Below, piece after piece: positions 46,777 through 57,663 of a DNA stretch of 64,000 nt. The DNA is from Limnoperna fortunei (lineage: Eukaryota > Mollusca > Bivalvia > Mytilida > Modiolidae). The DNA is taken from contig OX104113.1 in the NCBI GenBank assembly GCA_944474755.1, positions 21,205,563 through 21,269,562 of the forward strand. Direction: 5' to 3'. Below the pieces are notes generated by a model, which saw only the letters and a program-made list of their open reading frames with translations, was not told where the DNA came from and did not search any database. The stretch's first letter is position 1; every line of letters begins with the position of its first letter. The translations under genes and the position numbers were made by a program.

Positions 46777-47605
46777 TGTACCATTTCACACAAGGTGGAA
46801 GTGGCGGGGTATACTTTTATGTGATACCATCCATATGGATATAAATGTCCGCCCATGCATTAATGTTTTCCAGATGATTATTTGAAAACGTGTCAACAGA
46901 TTTTATTTAAACTGCTCAACTGTCAGGTTCTGTCAAGTACTATAAAATGAAGATCAAGTTAAATTTTGAGCACAATCCAATTTGTAGTTTTCGGCCAAGG
47001 CCAATTCAGATTTTTTTGGGGTCATCAGTTGGTGGTTTCCAGATGGTAACTTGAAAACGTGTCGACATGTTTTATTAAAAATTTTCAGCATAATCAAATT
47101 TGTAGTATTTTATTTTTTTTAAATTATTACTTGAATACACTGATACAGGTCACAAGCTTTTTATTAAACTTTCAACCAGTGTTGAGTACTATAAAATTAA
47201 GATAAAATTCAATTTTAGCTCAATTCCTTTTAAGCTTTTTTGTTTTGTTTTTTTGAATAAGGCCAATTAAAAATTGTCAAAATTTGCTTTTTTTTGGTAA
47301 GATTACTTAAAAATTTAATTTTGCACATCTTTTAAGTACTATTAAATTAAGGGTAAGGTGAATTTTCAGCACAATCCTATATGTAAGTTTTGAGTTGGGC
47401 CAATGTGAAATTATTTTTTTATATCCAAGTTGAGGTTAAGGTAAAAATACCATCCTAGATGGACTGTTATCATGGTTATCATGCTCAACCGATCCTATAT
47501 GCTGATTTGTAATTATTTAAAATGTGTTTATGAATATTAAAAACAATGCATCATTTTTATTGTCATTTAATCTTTCATTAGATGCCCCATTTTTGTCTTA
47601 ATGTA
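46777..47605. mobile_element. second ATACCCC-type Helentron/pearl-like element
   Basis: Begins with a damaged hairpin ending GTGGCGGGGTATA and ends near TTCATTAGATGCCCCATTTT, as in 20891-21315 (CACATTAGATGCCCTATTTT). The interior has decayed units spaced about 90-170 bp apart that start TTCCAGATG(A/G)T and run into GAAAACGTGTC. SAMD4 intron 3. Confidence 0.55.
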
Positions 47606-48202
47606 ATGTAACCCATGAAAACTTGTACACATTGAGGTGTGACATTTAGTATACACTGCACTGTTTGAATATGCTGTGTAATCCAGTATTGGTTCAGATT
47701 TAACTACTTAATTCAGTACCAATTTTCAGTGTTCTCTTAAAACTTCAGTAAAGTCTTAAGTAAATCCTGCATTTTTTTTTTTGGGACGAGTCAAGTTTAG
47801 TTTGGACTTCTTGTAATTTTGTCAGGTAGTCCGATTGACTGCAGTGGGAAAAAAAATAGTTTCAAAAACTGTCTATTTAAAACATTTAACCTGTGTGTAT
47901 TTTGCTTCACAATTTTAAAAATATTTTTCCAGTTGAATGCAAACCTCCTTACCTTTCAAAAATTGGCCTTACTTTAGGGCCTGTATTTTAAAACTAGCTG
48001 GACCAATGCTAAGTTACAGTGTGCAAGTTTATGGAGCCATTTTTAAATGGTAATTTTAACAAACTGCTGTATCAATAAATACTTGATGTATACTTTTGTC
48101 TTTATTACCTATCTGATTTTTCTGTATTTTGGTTGATATCTGGAAATAAATTGTAAGGGAAGTGTACATGTATGTATTGAAAATGTCCTACATGTATTTC
48201 AG

Positions 48203-48312
48203 ATGTGCCAATGTGGTTAAAAACTCTGAGGTTACATAAATATGCATACCTCTTCCAACAAATGACTTATGAAGAAATGATGACTTTAACAGAAGAGTGG
48301 CTGGAAAGTCAG
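48203..48312 (+). CDS. SAMD4: SAMD4/Smaug coding exon 4 (SAM domain, first half)
   Basis: Acceptor TATTTCAG, donor GTCAG|GTAATA. Encodes [20 protein letters not shown] then [17 protein letters not shown]. Nearly identical to vertebrate SAMD4 SAM helices 1-4. The basic KTLRLHKY surface is part of the face that contacts the RNA loop. This exon was too short to stand out as an open frame. It ends in phase 0 and continues in exon 5. Confidence 0.97.
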
Positions 48313-48427
48313 GTAATAACAACTATTGTCATATACTTAGTAATAATATGTTTGTTTTTGCATATGTGATACCGACAATGTCAGTGATATCACAAAGGGG
48401 TGTGATATGGATGCCATACATATCACA

Positions 48428-49283
48428 CAGGGGCCGCGCTGGGCTTTGCCAATGTCGCCAATTGCTATTTTGTTTTCATTTGGCGACAAAATATTGCGTC
48501 TGGGGATTTTTTTTGGCGCCAAGGTTTTATAGTGTTAAACGATGCATGCACGTTTTAAATTTATCGGTAATCGGCGATTGCATCATTAAAGATCCTTTGT
48601 CGGCTTCTGTGGTCGTAAATACACCTGTATTGTGTAGTATCCAGTGACATGTGTGCTATTTGGAGTTATTAAACCGAAATCGGCAATAAATGAATCAACA
48701 AAGTTGTCTGATGAAAAGCAGCTTTACCTGCATCACATTTGACTAGACGTGTAAAAAAACAATTTATGCTGTTAATTAATTTATAAAAATAACAAAACAA
48801 ACATATTTTTGTAGTTATATTTTTTTATAATGTAATTGATAAAATACAGGTATGAAAACTGACGTCGTTGTTGAGTGATTTACGGACCGGATGTCCGTCT
48901 TAATTTCGTAATTAGAAAACTCTTACACATGCGTAGTTCTATTTTCAGTATTTCCGGTTTTATGTTCATTCACGGGAATAGATGTTTCTAATAAATTACT
49001 GTAATATTTTGGTTTTCTGCCAACAAGAAATCACTCGCACATCTTTTCATGATTAAAATACAATTAGTGTACGGGCTGCTCGAGACCAAACTTTTGAAAA
49101 ATTGAAAACTTGGATTTCGTCCGACGTTACAGAATATGTCACCCATAATGTTAAACAATTTCGCCATATCATATAGTGATCTAGCGATTTCTAATATGGC
49201 GACACTTTTACAAAACTAGCGACGGAAAATTGCAGTTGGCGATTTTTTTGGCGCCAGCTTTTTAGAAGCCAGAGCAGCCCCTG
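48428..49283. mobile_element. 856-bp hAT-like element inserted in a palindrome
   Basis: Left end CAGGGGCCGCGCTGGGC; right end reverse complement CAGGGGCTGCTCTGGC. Flanked by TCACA (48423-48427 and 49284-49288). Without it the host DNA reads GGGGTGTGATATG, nine bases, then CATATCACACCCC, a palindrome. It carries GTCGCC/GGCGAC motifs near both ends. SAMD4 intron 4, just after exon 4. Confidence 0.85.
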
Positions 49284-49408
49284 TCACACCCCTGTTGAAC
49301 TGACATGGATTTCCAGTCTGCAGGAAAGACTTTTTTATAATTTATTATTTTTCCATGTAGCATTTACATGTCTTTTGGATTCGTTTTGGGTGATTTTAAA
49401 TTATTACT

Positions 49409-52239
49409 CAGCGGTCACGCTAGGTTAGAAAAATTGTGCGTGTAAAAAACGCACTGACACTTTTTTATTGCGTGCCAGTTATGAAAATTTGCGTGAAATG
49501 CATTATGTATATAGTTTGGCTTAAATGGCTATTAGCTTGTGTTTTAGGTAATTGTAGAGTGCATTTATCCACAAACAATGACGATCTCACCGTTTTAAAG
49601 CATTTGCGTGATTAGAAATCAATATTTAAAGATAAACTTTCGAAAAGATCGATCATTCATTTTTTGTAAAAACTATTCTAGTGTCAAGGTCTTGAAACAG
49701 AATAAATGGATTTGATTGGTCGATCCTTGGTTATTTAGAGGGGCCAGCTCAAAGTAATTTACGATTACTGAAAGCTTGGCAAATCAGCAAGTTTGAAATC
49801 ATTTTAATATGTGAGAAAATACATGATTTTATTGGTTTTGATTTTATTTGACAATTGTGTTTTTCGAAGATTATTTACATCCCATATGAAGAAACTGTTA
49901 AAACATACACATTTATTTCATTTGGAGTCACAAACGAAAGGGGTTAAACAAAATGACATTAACTTGTGACAGTCAATTCGACTTCGTGTATATGAAATTT
50001 AATGTCATTTTCGACGTTGTTTTTCATAATTGAAAAAGCGACGGGCTTGTGCAAAGTTCACATCGTCGTCATTTTCAGGACCTTCGATTGACAACAACAT
50101 TAAGACTTCCACATGTTCTTCGCTAAGTCGGCTCCTAAATCGGTTCTTAATTCTATTTTGACAGCTGAAACCGCGTTCGGCGGGCACACTAGTTACGGGT
50201 ATGACGAGCGCGATGCTTGCGAGTTTGGAAAACTCTGGAAACATTAACTTGTAGTCAGTCAATAAAAGTTTATTGCTTCAAATAAATCTTGGGCGCCCGA
50301 CGCTCTGAGCACAATCTTTACTTGCAGAAATTCGTTACTGGTTGCATCACTATCTACTAATTGTGTAAAGTTATTTATAACGACTCCTAACTGTTCAGCT
50401 GCGTGTTCACGAAATGTAACGCCGTTTCCATCAGGATATGTTGACGGATTAAGCAAACTATCTAAGCTCGACAAGATGCTGAGTTGTTCCGCAGGAAACC
50501 TTGCATCTAAAGAGGTAATCAAATCTTCGATAAATCGGCGTCGTAGATTCCTATGCGCGTCTTGATTAATATTTCTGGGAGTTTGGCCTTTGAAATTTCC
50601 ATTTTGCATTTCATCATTAAAATTACGCTCAATGGTTCCGACTTCATCTAGCAAACTATTTAAAGTAACAGATGTCGAATCGATCATTGGGTGTATTGTA
50701 GACAACACCACGTTTTCCTTCTGGAAGGTTAAGGACAAACGGTCCAAGATTGGCAGCAAGTCCATCAAAAAGCAGGTCAGGGCAATAAAGCTATAAGACT
50801 TCACAGCTTTGTGCAGACCTTTAGCTACGGCGTTTCCGCGTACGGCATCTTCGTCTAATTCGAGACATAGAGCTGGCCAGTTCGAGTAAATCCCCTTGAC
50901 TGCTTTATGCAGTGACATCCAGCGGACTGAACAGGGTTTTTTCAAACTAATAAAGTCATCAATATTTAGAATGCGGTTCAATTCACGTAATCTTTCATAC
51001 CTAGTTGCCGAATATTCAAAATATTGGAATATGTTATTTACATTCCGTTTGTAGTCGACGATCTGTTGTACGTGTTTAGATGCGTCATTTGCAGCCAGTG
51101 CAGCTCGATGTGCACAGCAGTGCACATGGACAAGAAATGGATTAATGGATTTCAGTTGGACTCCTACCCCATTCAAGCGACCCGTCATAACTGCAGCACC
51201 GTCAGATCCAAGTCCGACACATTTTGAGAAATCGATTCCTTTCTGTTCAAGAACTTCAAGTAAAAAATTTTTAATAGTATCCGCATCACCTTTAGGTACA
51301 GTTACATTGGCAAGATATACAGACTTTGGAATGTTATTTTTCAAAATTCTCAAGTAAATGATAAGTTTTTTCTCTACTGATACGTTTACAGTTTCGTCAA
51401 TGATTATTCCAAAAAAGGGGCTACTGTTAATGTTTGGGTAATTGTTTGAGCGACGGCCTTTTGTAGATCAAATACGCTTTCGTGGTGTTTGTAATATTGA
51501 GCGTTCTGTAGACACGGAACACCATTTTTTTGCTGCAGTTTCATAAGAAAATCGAACTTAAGATCTGGGATTTCTTCTTTTGCCATCCCGTAAACTGTGC
51601 AAAGCATGACTATTTGGCAATCGTTGTTTTTTTCATATATTTTGGTGGTTTGTTTTGTCATGCTTTCAGAAAGTTTTACATTGGAAAGTGCATATTTATG
51701 GTCAAGTAGATTCTTGTGGCGAATTAAAGCATTGTGTTGATACGTTTTACACCCACGAGTGAACGCATTTTTGGCCTTATCTTTTTCACACACTGTGCAA
51801 AACATTATGTCATCATCAGCAGATTTCTCTGTCCGTAGCCAAAGGAATTCAGTTTTCCATTTATCAAGAAATTCACTGTTTTTCGATTTTTTAGCCGGTG
51901 GTTCATTGCTTTGAGATGATCCCTTTGATTCGATTGTTCTATTTATATCCAAATTAGATGTAGTATTTTTGGATGCACTGTTTTTCAAAAAGTCTAAAAG
52001 TGACCTTTGGGATGACTTTGATGCCATGTTTTCTGAAAGTCTTTGACCGGAAATTACGTAAAAATTTTAAACGGGTATGAAATGATTTATTTCCGTACAA
52101 TGTGGGGAAAATAGGTACCAAAATTGCGTTCACACATTAAAATAATTTGCGTGCCGATAACACATGGGTCATGAAATTTTGCATGGGCACCAAAATTTTT
52201 GCGTGAAAAACGCAAATATTCGCGTTAACGCGACCGCTG
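49409..52239 (-). mobile_element. hAT transposon, nearly intact, 2831 bp
   Basis: Left end CAGCGGTCACGCTAGG; right end reverse complement CAGCGGTCGCGTTAACG. Flanked by TTACT (49404-49408 and 52240-52244). Both subterminal regions are dense in TTTGCGTG and GCGTG motifs, likely transposase binding sites. The transposase gene is on the minus strand. It is opposite in orientation to SAMD4 and lies in intron 4. It is the only element here close to coding its own transposase. Confidence 0.9.
50005..52027 (-). pseudogene. hAT-family transposase with two single-base frameshifts
   Basis: Start at 52027 (MASKSSQRSLLDFLKN). N-terminus: BED/TTF-type finger, FCTVCEKDKAKNAF then ALIRHKNLLDHKYAL. A frameshift lies near 51430-51450. 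Next, PFFGIIIDETVN (first catalytic Asp) is in the shifted frame, followed by KCVGLGSDGAAVMTG (second Asp) and the hAT HCCAHRAAL motif. A second frameshift occurs at about 50262 in a T-run. The last 85 codons hold VTSVPAERGFSCQNRIKNRF, the hAT C-terminal dimerisation motif. The full length, about 680 residues, suits ZNF862/ZMYM-like hAT proteins. Only two small indels separate it from an open frame, so it is young or has sequencing errors. Confidence 0.92.
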
Positions 52240-52740
52240 TTACTGGATTTCCCCATTTATGTGTCATCTACTAAAAAATTCAATCAAACGAGAACTCAAT
52301 GTTTGGAGTTAAAGAGGATATATCTTCTTTTATCGAAACTTGACAGAAAGATTCCTCGTGTTTGTCCACCTGCTATTATGGAATAAGTATTGGGAATTTT
52401 ATATATTTTTCCGAACAATTGCCGAAGACTAGTTTTTCGTATAATCAACTTCTTCAAAAAGATTACAAATGTATCGATGTTATACACATGCTTTTATAGA
52501 ATTGTTCAAGGATTATTTTCGAAATTTATCAGACCTGGAACTTATTTATTTATCAGAACATATGCAGAAGATGATTTAATATAATATAGTTTTCAACCCA
52601 GATCTCTGAAACTCCTTAGTAAGATGTGATTTTGATGCTCGTTCTCTTGATTTGAACATATGCACACTTATTATAATCAAGAAAATATCATTGAAAGTTA
52701 TTCATTTATTAAAAAATGTCAAGTACATATTTTATTGTTA

Positions 52741-52997
52741 GGCCAAACCAAAAAATATGTGTGTTTCCAGTCACATAGAATTATAAAATAGGTAGGTAGG
52801 TGGTTTGTTTGGTTTTTTTTGGGGGGGGGGAATCTTGTTGGTTAAATTAGAAATTTAATTTTGACCTTTATCTTTTATACCTTTGTATAAAATATACCTC
52901 CGTTAAAAATGCAAAAAAAAACCCTTTAGGGTCGGGATTTTGGCTTAAAAAAAATAGGTAGGGTCTGGTAACCGGAAACACACATTTTTTTTTGGCC
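52741..52997. mobile_element. 257-bp Harbinger-like MITE
   Basis: Starts GGCCAAACCAAAAAATATGT and ends, reversed, GGCCAAAAAAAAATGTGTG; both then read GTTTCC. Flanked by TTA (52738-52740 and 52998-53000). Contains GGTAGGTAGGTGG and a G-run. SAMD4 intron 4. Confidence 0.8.
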
Positions 52998-53072
52998 TTA
53001 ACTTCCATACCTGATGAAAAAATCGATATCATTAAAATTCTCACATAAAAATGTCTAAAATATATGATAAAA

Positions 53073-53213
53073 AGGTTATTAAATGGTGATTTTCATATCA
53101 CACCCATATCAACCCTCGAACCATATCTACCATCTGGCCTAAAGGCCCTCAGGTAGATATGGGGGTCTTGGGTTGATACGGGGTGTGATATGAAAATCGC
53201 CATATAATAACCT
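53073..53213. repeat. 141-bp near-perfect hairpin
   Basis: Left arm AGGTTATTAAATGGTGATTT, TTCATATCACACCCATATCA; the right arm is its complement with a few changes, closing on GGCCTAAAGGCC. The CATATCACACCC core also occurs in the palindrome broken by the element at 48428, so the two may be one family. Confidence 0.75.
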
Positions 53214-53445
53214 CGATGGTACAAAATACATTGCAATTTATCATGTATAACCATGGCAGAACTTCATGGGTTAAATCTGATGCCATATCTTGAGCAAATA
53301 AATGAAGTTTGTCTCTGTCAGTACCTCATTGGTATTTTGTATAACCACATTAGAACTTATAGAAATGCTTATAATGTGTGACATCAGTGATTTTTGAATA
53401 TGTTAATAATCATTCAAATGTTAATTTAACTAAACATACAAATAA

Positions 53446-54307
53446 CAGTGTGGGGAAACGATTTTTTTTCCAGCTTGCCATCCTGGCCAGTACCAAAACA
53501 ATAGTTCTTGTGGAATTTATGATCTACTAGCCTAAGTTGGCAAGTAGGTTTTTAAAGTAACTTGCCAACATACAATATCAATAAAAATGTTTAAAAAAAA
53601 ACCAAAACATTTTAACTCTAAGAACTAGTTTATTTATTCAATTCATAATCTATACATATTTTCAGCAGTGTCCAGAGCCATAACCCTTTTGTAGGCATCA
53701 TAATTAAGTAGATCTATAATTTAAGATGTGTTGTAATGTTCAAAATAAGTTCACCTCTTCATTTTCAAATTTCTTGTGTTTAGAAATATATTGCCAAACT
53801 GAAAGGAGTTTTGGGGTCTTCAATTGAACTAAAAAAATGAATTATTAAAACATTAAAACAAATTTATTGACTTAAACAGCTCTTGTCTTACTTATGTTAG
53901 TAGTAAATCTAGATATTTCGGTAATATAAAGTGTTTCAGATAAAGCAATTAAAAAAACAAAATTATGATTATGGCAATCTGAGATAGGATCACTGCAAAG
54001 TTTTTAGCCCTACCAGTGTAAAAACCGGAAGTTAAAAGAAGTTTAACGTGGTGAAAAATTGTTTTGTTTATAATTAAATATAATTAAAATGAAGTTAATT
54101 ACTATTAACAACGAAAGAAACATCGTGAATAACATCGTTAACGCTCAGTTATGGTACATAACATATATCAAGTAAGCCTGGATTGTAACATTTTCTTAGA
54201 ACTGGCCAGATAATTTCAGCTTGCCAAACTGATGAGTAGCAGTTGATTTGAGCTCGTCAGAAATCTTCTCTACTGTGCAAGTTGGTGAGTGGTCGTTTCC
54301 CACACTG
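53446..54307. mobile_element. 862-bp hAT-like element, 6-bp target duplication
   Basis: Left end CAGTGTGGGGAAACGA; right end reverse complement CAGTGTGGGAAACGACC. Flanked by AAATAA (53440-53445 and 54308-54313). AGCTTGCCA and TTGGCAAGT motifs recur near both ends. No coding frame. It ends 134 bp before SAMD4 exon 5. Confidence 0.85.
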
Positions 54308-54441
54308 AAATAATGACACAAAACCATGTTTTTTTAAAGTAGGACTGTATAAGTTTTCAAAACAAAATCTTATGTTCATGTTATTGTCACTTAAATTATT
54401 TTTTTAACATGAAATTATTACTTTTATTTTTTTATCTGTAG

Positions 54442-54528
54442 AATGTGACAAAGGGTGCTAGGAACAAGATTATCCTGAGCATAATCAAGTTAAAGGAAAG
54501 ACAGGAAAGGTTAAGAATAATGGAGAAG
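54442..54528 (+). CDS. SAMD4: SAMD4/Smaug coding exon 5 (SAM domain, second half)
   Basis: Acceptor ATCTGTAG. Encodes NVTKGARNKIILSIIKLKER then QERLRIMEK; the VTKGAR-K block completes the SAM domain and its RNA-binding face. The donor GAGAAG|GTTAGA is unusual: an 11-bp target duplication from a SINE-tail insertion starts inside the exon (54523) and repeats the exon end and donor 75 bp downstream (54598-54608). Use of the second donor would keep frame length (75 nt) but adds an in-frame TGA after V-R-L-I-D. Confidence 0.95.
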
Positions 54529-54533
54529 GTTAG

Positions 54534-54597
54534 ATTGATTGATTGATTAATGGTGTTTAACGCCCGAGCAGCAATATTTCAGCTATATTCAGGCGAT
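54534..54597 (-). mobile_element. 64-bp SINE-tail retroposon at SAMD4 exon-5 donor
   Basis: Sequence is the SINE tail alone ((ATCA)n, GTTTAACGCCCGAGCAGCAA in + orientation). The perfect 11-bp duplication GAGAAGGTTAG (54523-54533 and 54598-54608) overlaps the last six bases of exon 5 and the first five of the intron. Same 5' boundary as the 60-bp copy at 37283. Confidence 0.9.
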
Positions 54598-54878
54598 GAG
54601 AAGGTTAGAGGCATTTCATCAGGGTTTGAAGCTTAAATAATGTGTGTAGGGGCCATGTGGGCTCCCAAAAAAAAGAATTTAGTAGTCCACATCAGAAAGT
54701 AGGGGCCCACAGGTGAGTGTAAGCGCACCTGCCGCCTAGCACAGTGAGCCAGGGTTATGGGGGCCGCTGAAGGCCACCAGAAGCTCTGGGGTAAATTGTA
54801 CAAAATCCTGCATTCTGGTCATTTCCTGGGGCATATTGTCCTTACTTAATTTATATATTTTTAACCCTTTCCAGGCGA

Positions 54879-54967
54879 ACGATGCCTGGAGGCATCGCCT
54901 GTCACGCGCCGGACGATGCCTTGAGGCATTGCCTGTCGTGCGCCGGACGATGCCTCCAGGCATAGCA
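54879..54967. repeat. three palindromic subterminal repeats of piggyBac
   Basis: GATGCCTGGAGGCATC, ATGCCTTGAGGCAT and ATGCCTCCAGGCAT in a row, each after CGAACG or CGGACG and separated by GCCTGTC(A/G)(C/T)GCGC. Likely transposase-binding or hairpin sites. Confidence 0.8.
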
Positions 54968-55568
54968 TCGTGACAATGTAAAAACTATGTGACGACTTCG
55001 AGGTTTTAAAAGTACTTCTTTGCAGCAGAATCGTGATCTTTGTCACAACTGGTGATGTCCTTGTGTGCTCTTTTTTAGTTGTGATTTGTTTTAATGGGTT
55101 TTCAATCAGTTAGCAGACAGTAATGGGCAACTTTCTTCAACTTTCACTTTCGCGAGTTATTGTGCCGCCATTTTGTAACATGTGTAAAACGAAGATATAA
55201 ATAAATCTTAAATTATAAACGAAAAATAATTACTATCAGTATCGGAATAAAAAATAATAACTTTTAGATACACTGTTTTTGACACATACATTTTTAATAA
55301 AATTAATCTGTTTAAATATTTTAATGTAATTGCGAATTTCCTATCTTTTCATTCGTTTTTCTTTGTGAGTGTTTATTGATTGCTTTTGAAATTCTCCGCA
55401 ACAAGACCGCCAGTCAACGAAGAAAAATTTTCCCATGAACTCTAGGGTCAACTTCCTAAAAAGGTGTAGTTAAATTTAGACCACCAATAAAATTCATCCC
55501 CGCTTTAACTGGGTTACTTACGTCAGAGTTGTAGTAAAATAGTAAAATGTCGTCTGTCAATTTGTGAA

Positions 55569-56926
55569 ATGTCCAAAAGTTCTGACGATGAATTTGAAGG
55601 GTTTTCAATAGATGAAGTTAATCAAGCTAGTGAACGGTATCGCCAAATATTAGCCCAAAATGGTATAGGTGACGATTTTGAGATCGGCGATGTAGAAAGT
55701 GAACTTTCAAATGAAAATATTGACGATCCCAATGTAAACAATGCCGGCGACGCCCCCAACAACGATGGGTGGCACGAACATTTTAATTACTTCGAGAGAG
55801 GTCTCCCCCATATCTTTACACCTAGGCAAAATACTGGACCACAAATAATTATTGCTCCAGAGAAAGAACCTGTTGACTTTTTTCAGCTCTTTCTAACAGA
55901 CAATTTATTACAATACATAATAGATCAAACAGACAGTTATGCTCAAAAACAAATCAGGGATTATCCTGATAAGAACAAATCTGCTTGGTCATGTCCTACC
56001 ATGGTAGAAATGAAGGCATTTCTTGGACTGACATTAAGCCTGACATAAAGTCATACTTGTCTACTGATTGCCTTGCTACCCCATATTTTGCAACTGTAAT
56101 GACAAGGGATCGTTTCCAACAAATAATGAGGTATTTACACTTTTCTGACCCTAACCGACATATTCCACAACCAGGAGAACCTAACTATGACTGTCTGTAT
56201 AAAGTAAGACACATAATGAGTGCTTTTAATGACAAAATGTGTACAGAATTTATTCCTAAACGCCAAGTTTGTGTTGACGAATCAATGATTCCCTTTAAAG
56301 GCAAAGTTGCCTTTAAACAGTACATGCCAGCCAAACCATCCAAATGGGGTATTAAGCTGTGGGCTTTGGCTGAATCAGACAGTGGGTATATTTCTTTTTG
56401 TGAAATTTATAGTGGAAAGAAGGACCGCCCAGTGCAAGGACTTGCTAGCACTGTAGTAAAATCATGTATTGAAGGTGCAAATTTAATTGGTCAGGGCTAT
56501 CATGTCTACATGGATAACTTTTTCAGCAGCCCTACACTATTTGATGACTTATTTAAAAATTTTGCAACAGGTGAATGTGGAACGGTTCGCATGAACAGAC
56601 ATGGTCTTCCAAAAGATATAATGAAAAAAAAACCCATTGGTATAAATGACAGAGGTGATAGCATTTTCGTCAAAAAGGGGCAAATTGTGCTGTGGTGTGG
56701 AAAGATAAAAAAAATTGTCTCAGTTATATCCACCATTCATGACAATACTGTTACAGAAGTGAACCGACTAGTTCAAGTGGAAGGTCAATTTGTGCGTCAA
56801 CCAATACCCTGTCCCCAAATGGTATCCGATTACACCTCATACATGGGAGGAGTAGATAAATGTGACCAGTATACACAGTACTATGTATTCAATCACAAAA
56901 CATTAAAATGGCCTAAATGTTTATAA
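55569..56926 (+). pseudogene. piggyBac transposase (PGBD-like), frameshifted and C-terminally cut
   Basis: First frame (55569-56048): acidic N-terminus MSKSSDDEFEGFSIDEV, then PVDFFQLFLTDNLLQYI and MKAFLGLTLSL. A small deletion with frameshift near 56035 removes the usual Gly-Leu-x-Lys stretch; the next frame resumes IKPDIKSYLSTDCL. Catalytic region: QVCVDESMIPFKGKV (first Asp), YHVYMDNFFSSP (second Asp), MGGVDKCDQYTQYY (third Asp region). Right after HKTLKWPK the frame ends, so roughly the last quarter, including the Cys-rich C-terminal domain of the family, is missing. All three catalytic Asp blocks are present, but it cannot be a functional enzyme. Confidence 0.92.
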
Positions 56927-57663
56927 TTTATTTGAATCTTAAAAATAGAATTTTTAATTCTTAACTTTTTAAAAATCCATTCTTCATATTATTTGATGCA
57001 ACAATTTCAGTTTGCCAATTTAAAACTTTTTAAAATAATTTTATCACCCATTTAAATTTTTCCAATTGTTTTTACTCGCATAATGCATAATTATCCATTT
57101 TTTAATGGTGCGTATCCACTGAATGAAAGTGTGTAGTACTAAGAAAGACAACTCTAACATCAATTGAGCGTCAACAATAACTATGGCGGCAACGATATCG
57201 TCTGTGTCATTTTTGATACGAAAATTGCTTATTTTCATAAGAAAATTGACTCTACATAATTTGTGTTCGTTACATTTGATATTAAAGAGCTCTCGATAAC
57301 ATATTAAACATCTGTGAACGGCAAATTATTATACACAATGGCATAAATGCACATGGGTCACAACGATCGTAATGATAGTTTAAAAACATTGCGAAAAAAC
57401 GTAAGAAATTGACAATTTCTTCCAGTTTTATCACCCAGTTCATTAAATAAAGTATGCTGATTTAAAACTTGAAATGAAACTCACATTTCTGTAAAATTTG
57501 AGACCAATATCTGCATAAACTACCGAGATTCGGACGTTTGTTTACAAACTTGATTTTTTTTTGCTCACATGTCAAATTAATTCAGGTCAGGCAAACAGTG
57601 CGTGGAAATTTAAACCGGCGCTATAAAGTCGCGGCAAAAAAAATCCAGTAATGAAAGTGTTAA

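Larger units (their letters stand above)
54861..57663 (+). mobile_element. piggyBac element, 2.8 kb, internally truncated
   Basis: TTAA at both ends. The left reads TTAACCCTTTCCAGG and the right, reversed, TTAACACTTTCATTACTGG. Just inside the left end are three units built on ACGATGCC...GGCAT palindromes spaced about 30-34 bp (54879-54967). A promoter-like segment with CCGCCATTTT (YY1-type) lies at 55147-55156. The transposase gene is on the + strand, the same sense as SAMD4, inside intron 5. The right boundary is inferred from the TTAA and weak terminus match. Confidence 0.75.

Noticed and set aside
48297..48647. 116-codon frame starting at SAMD4 exon 4's end
   Set aside because: Begins in a different frame from exon 4 and runs into intron and a hAT-like element.
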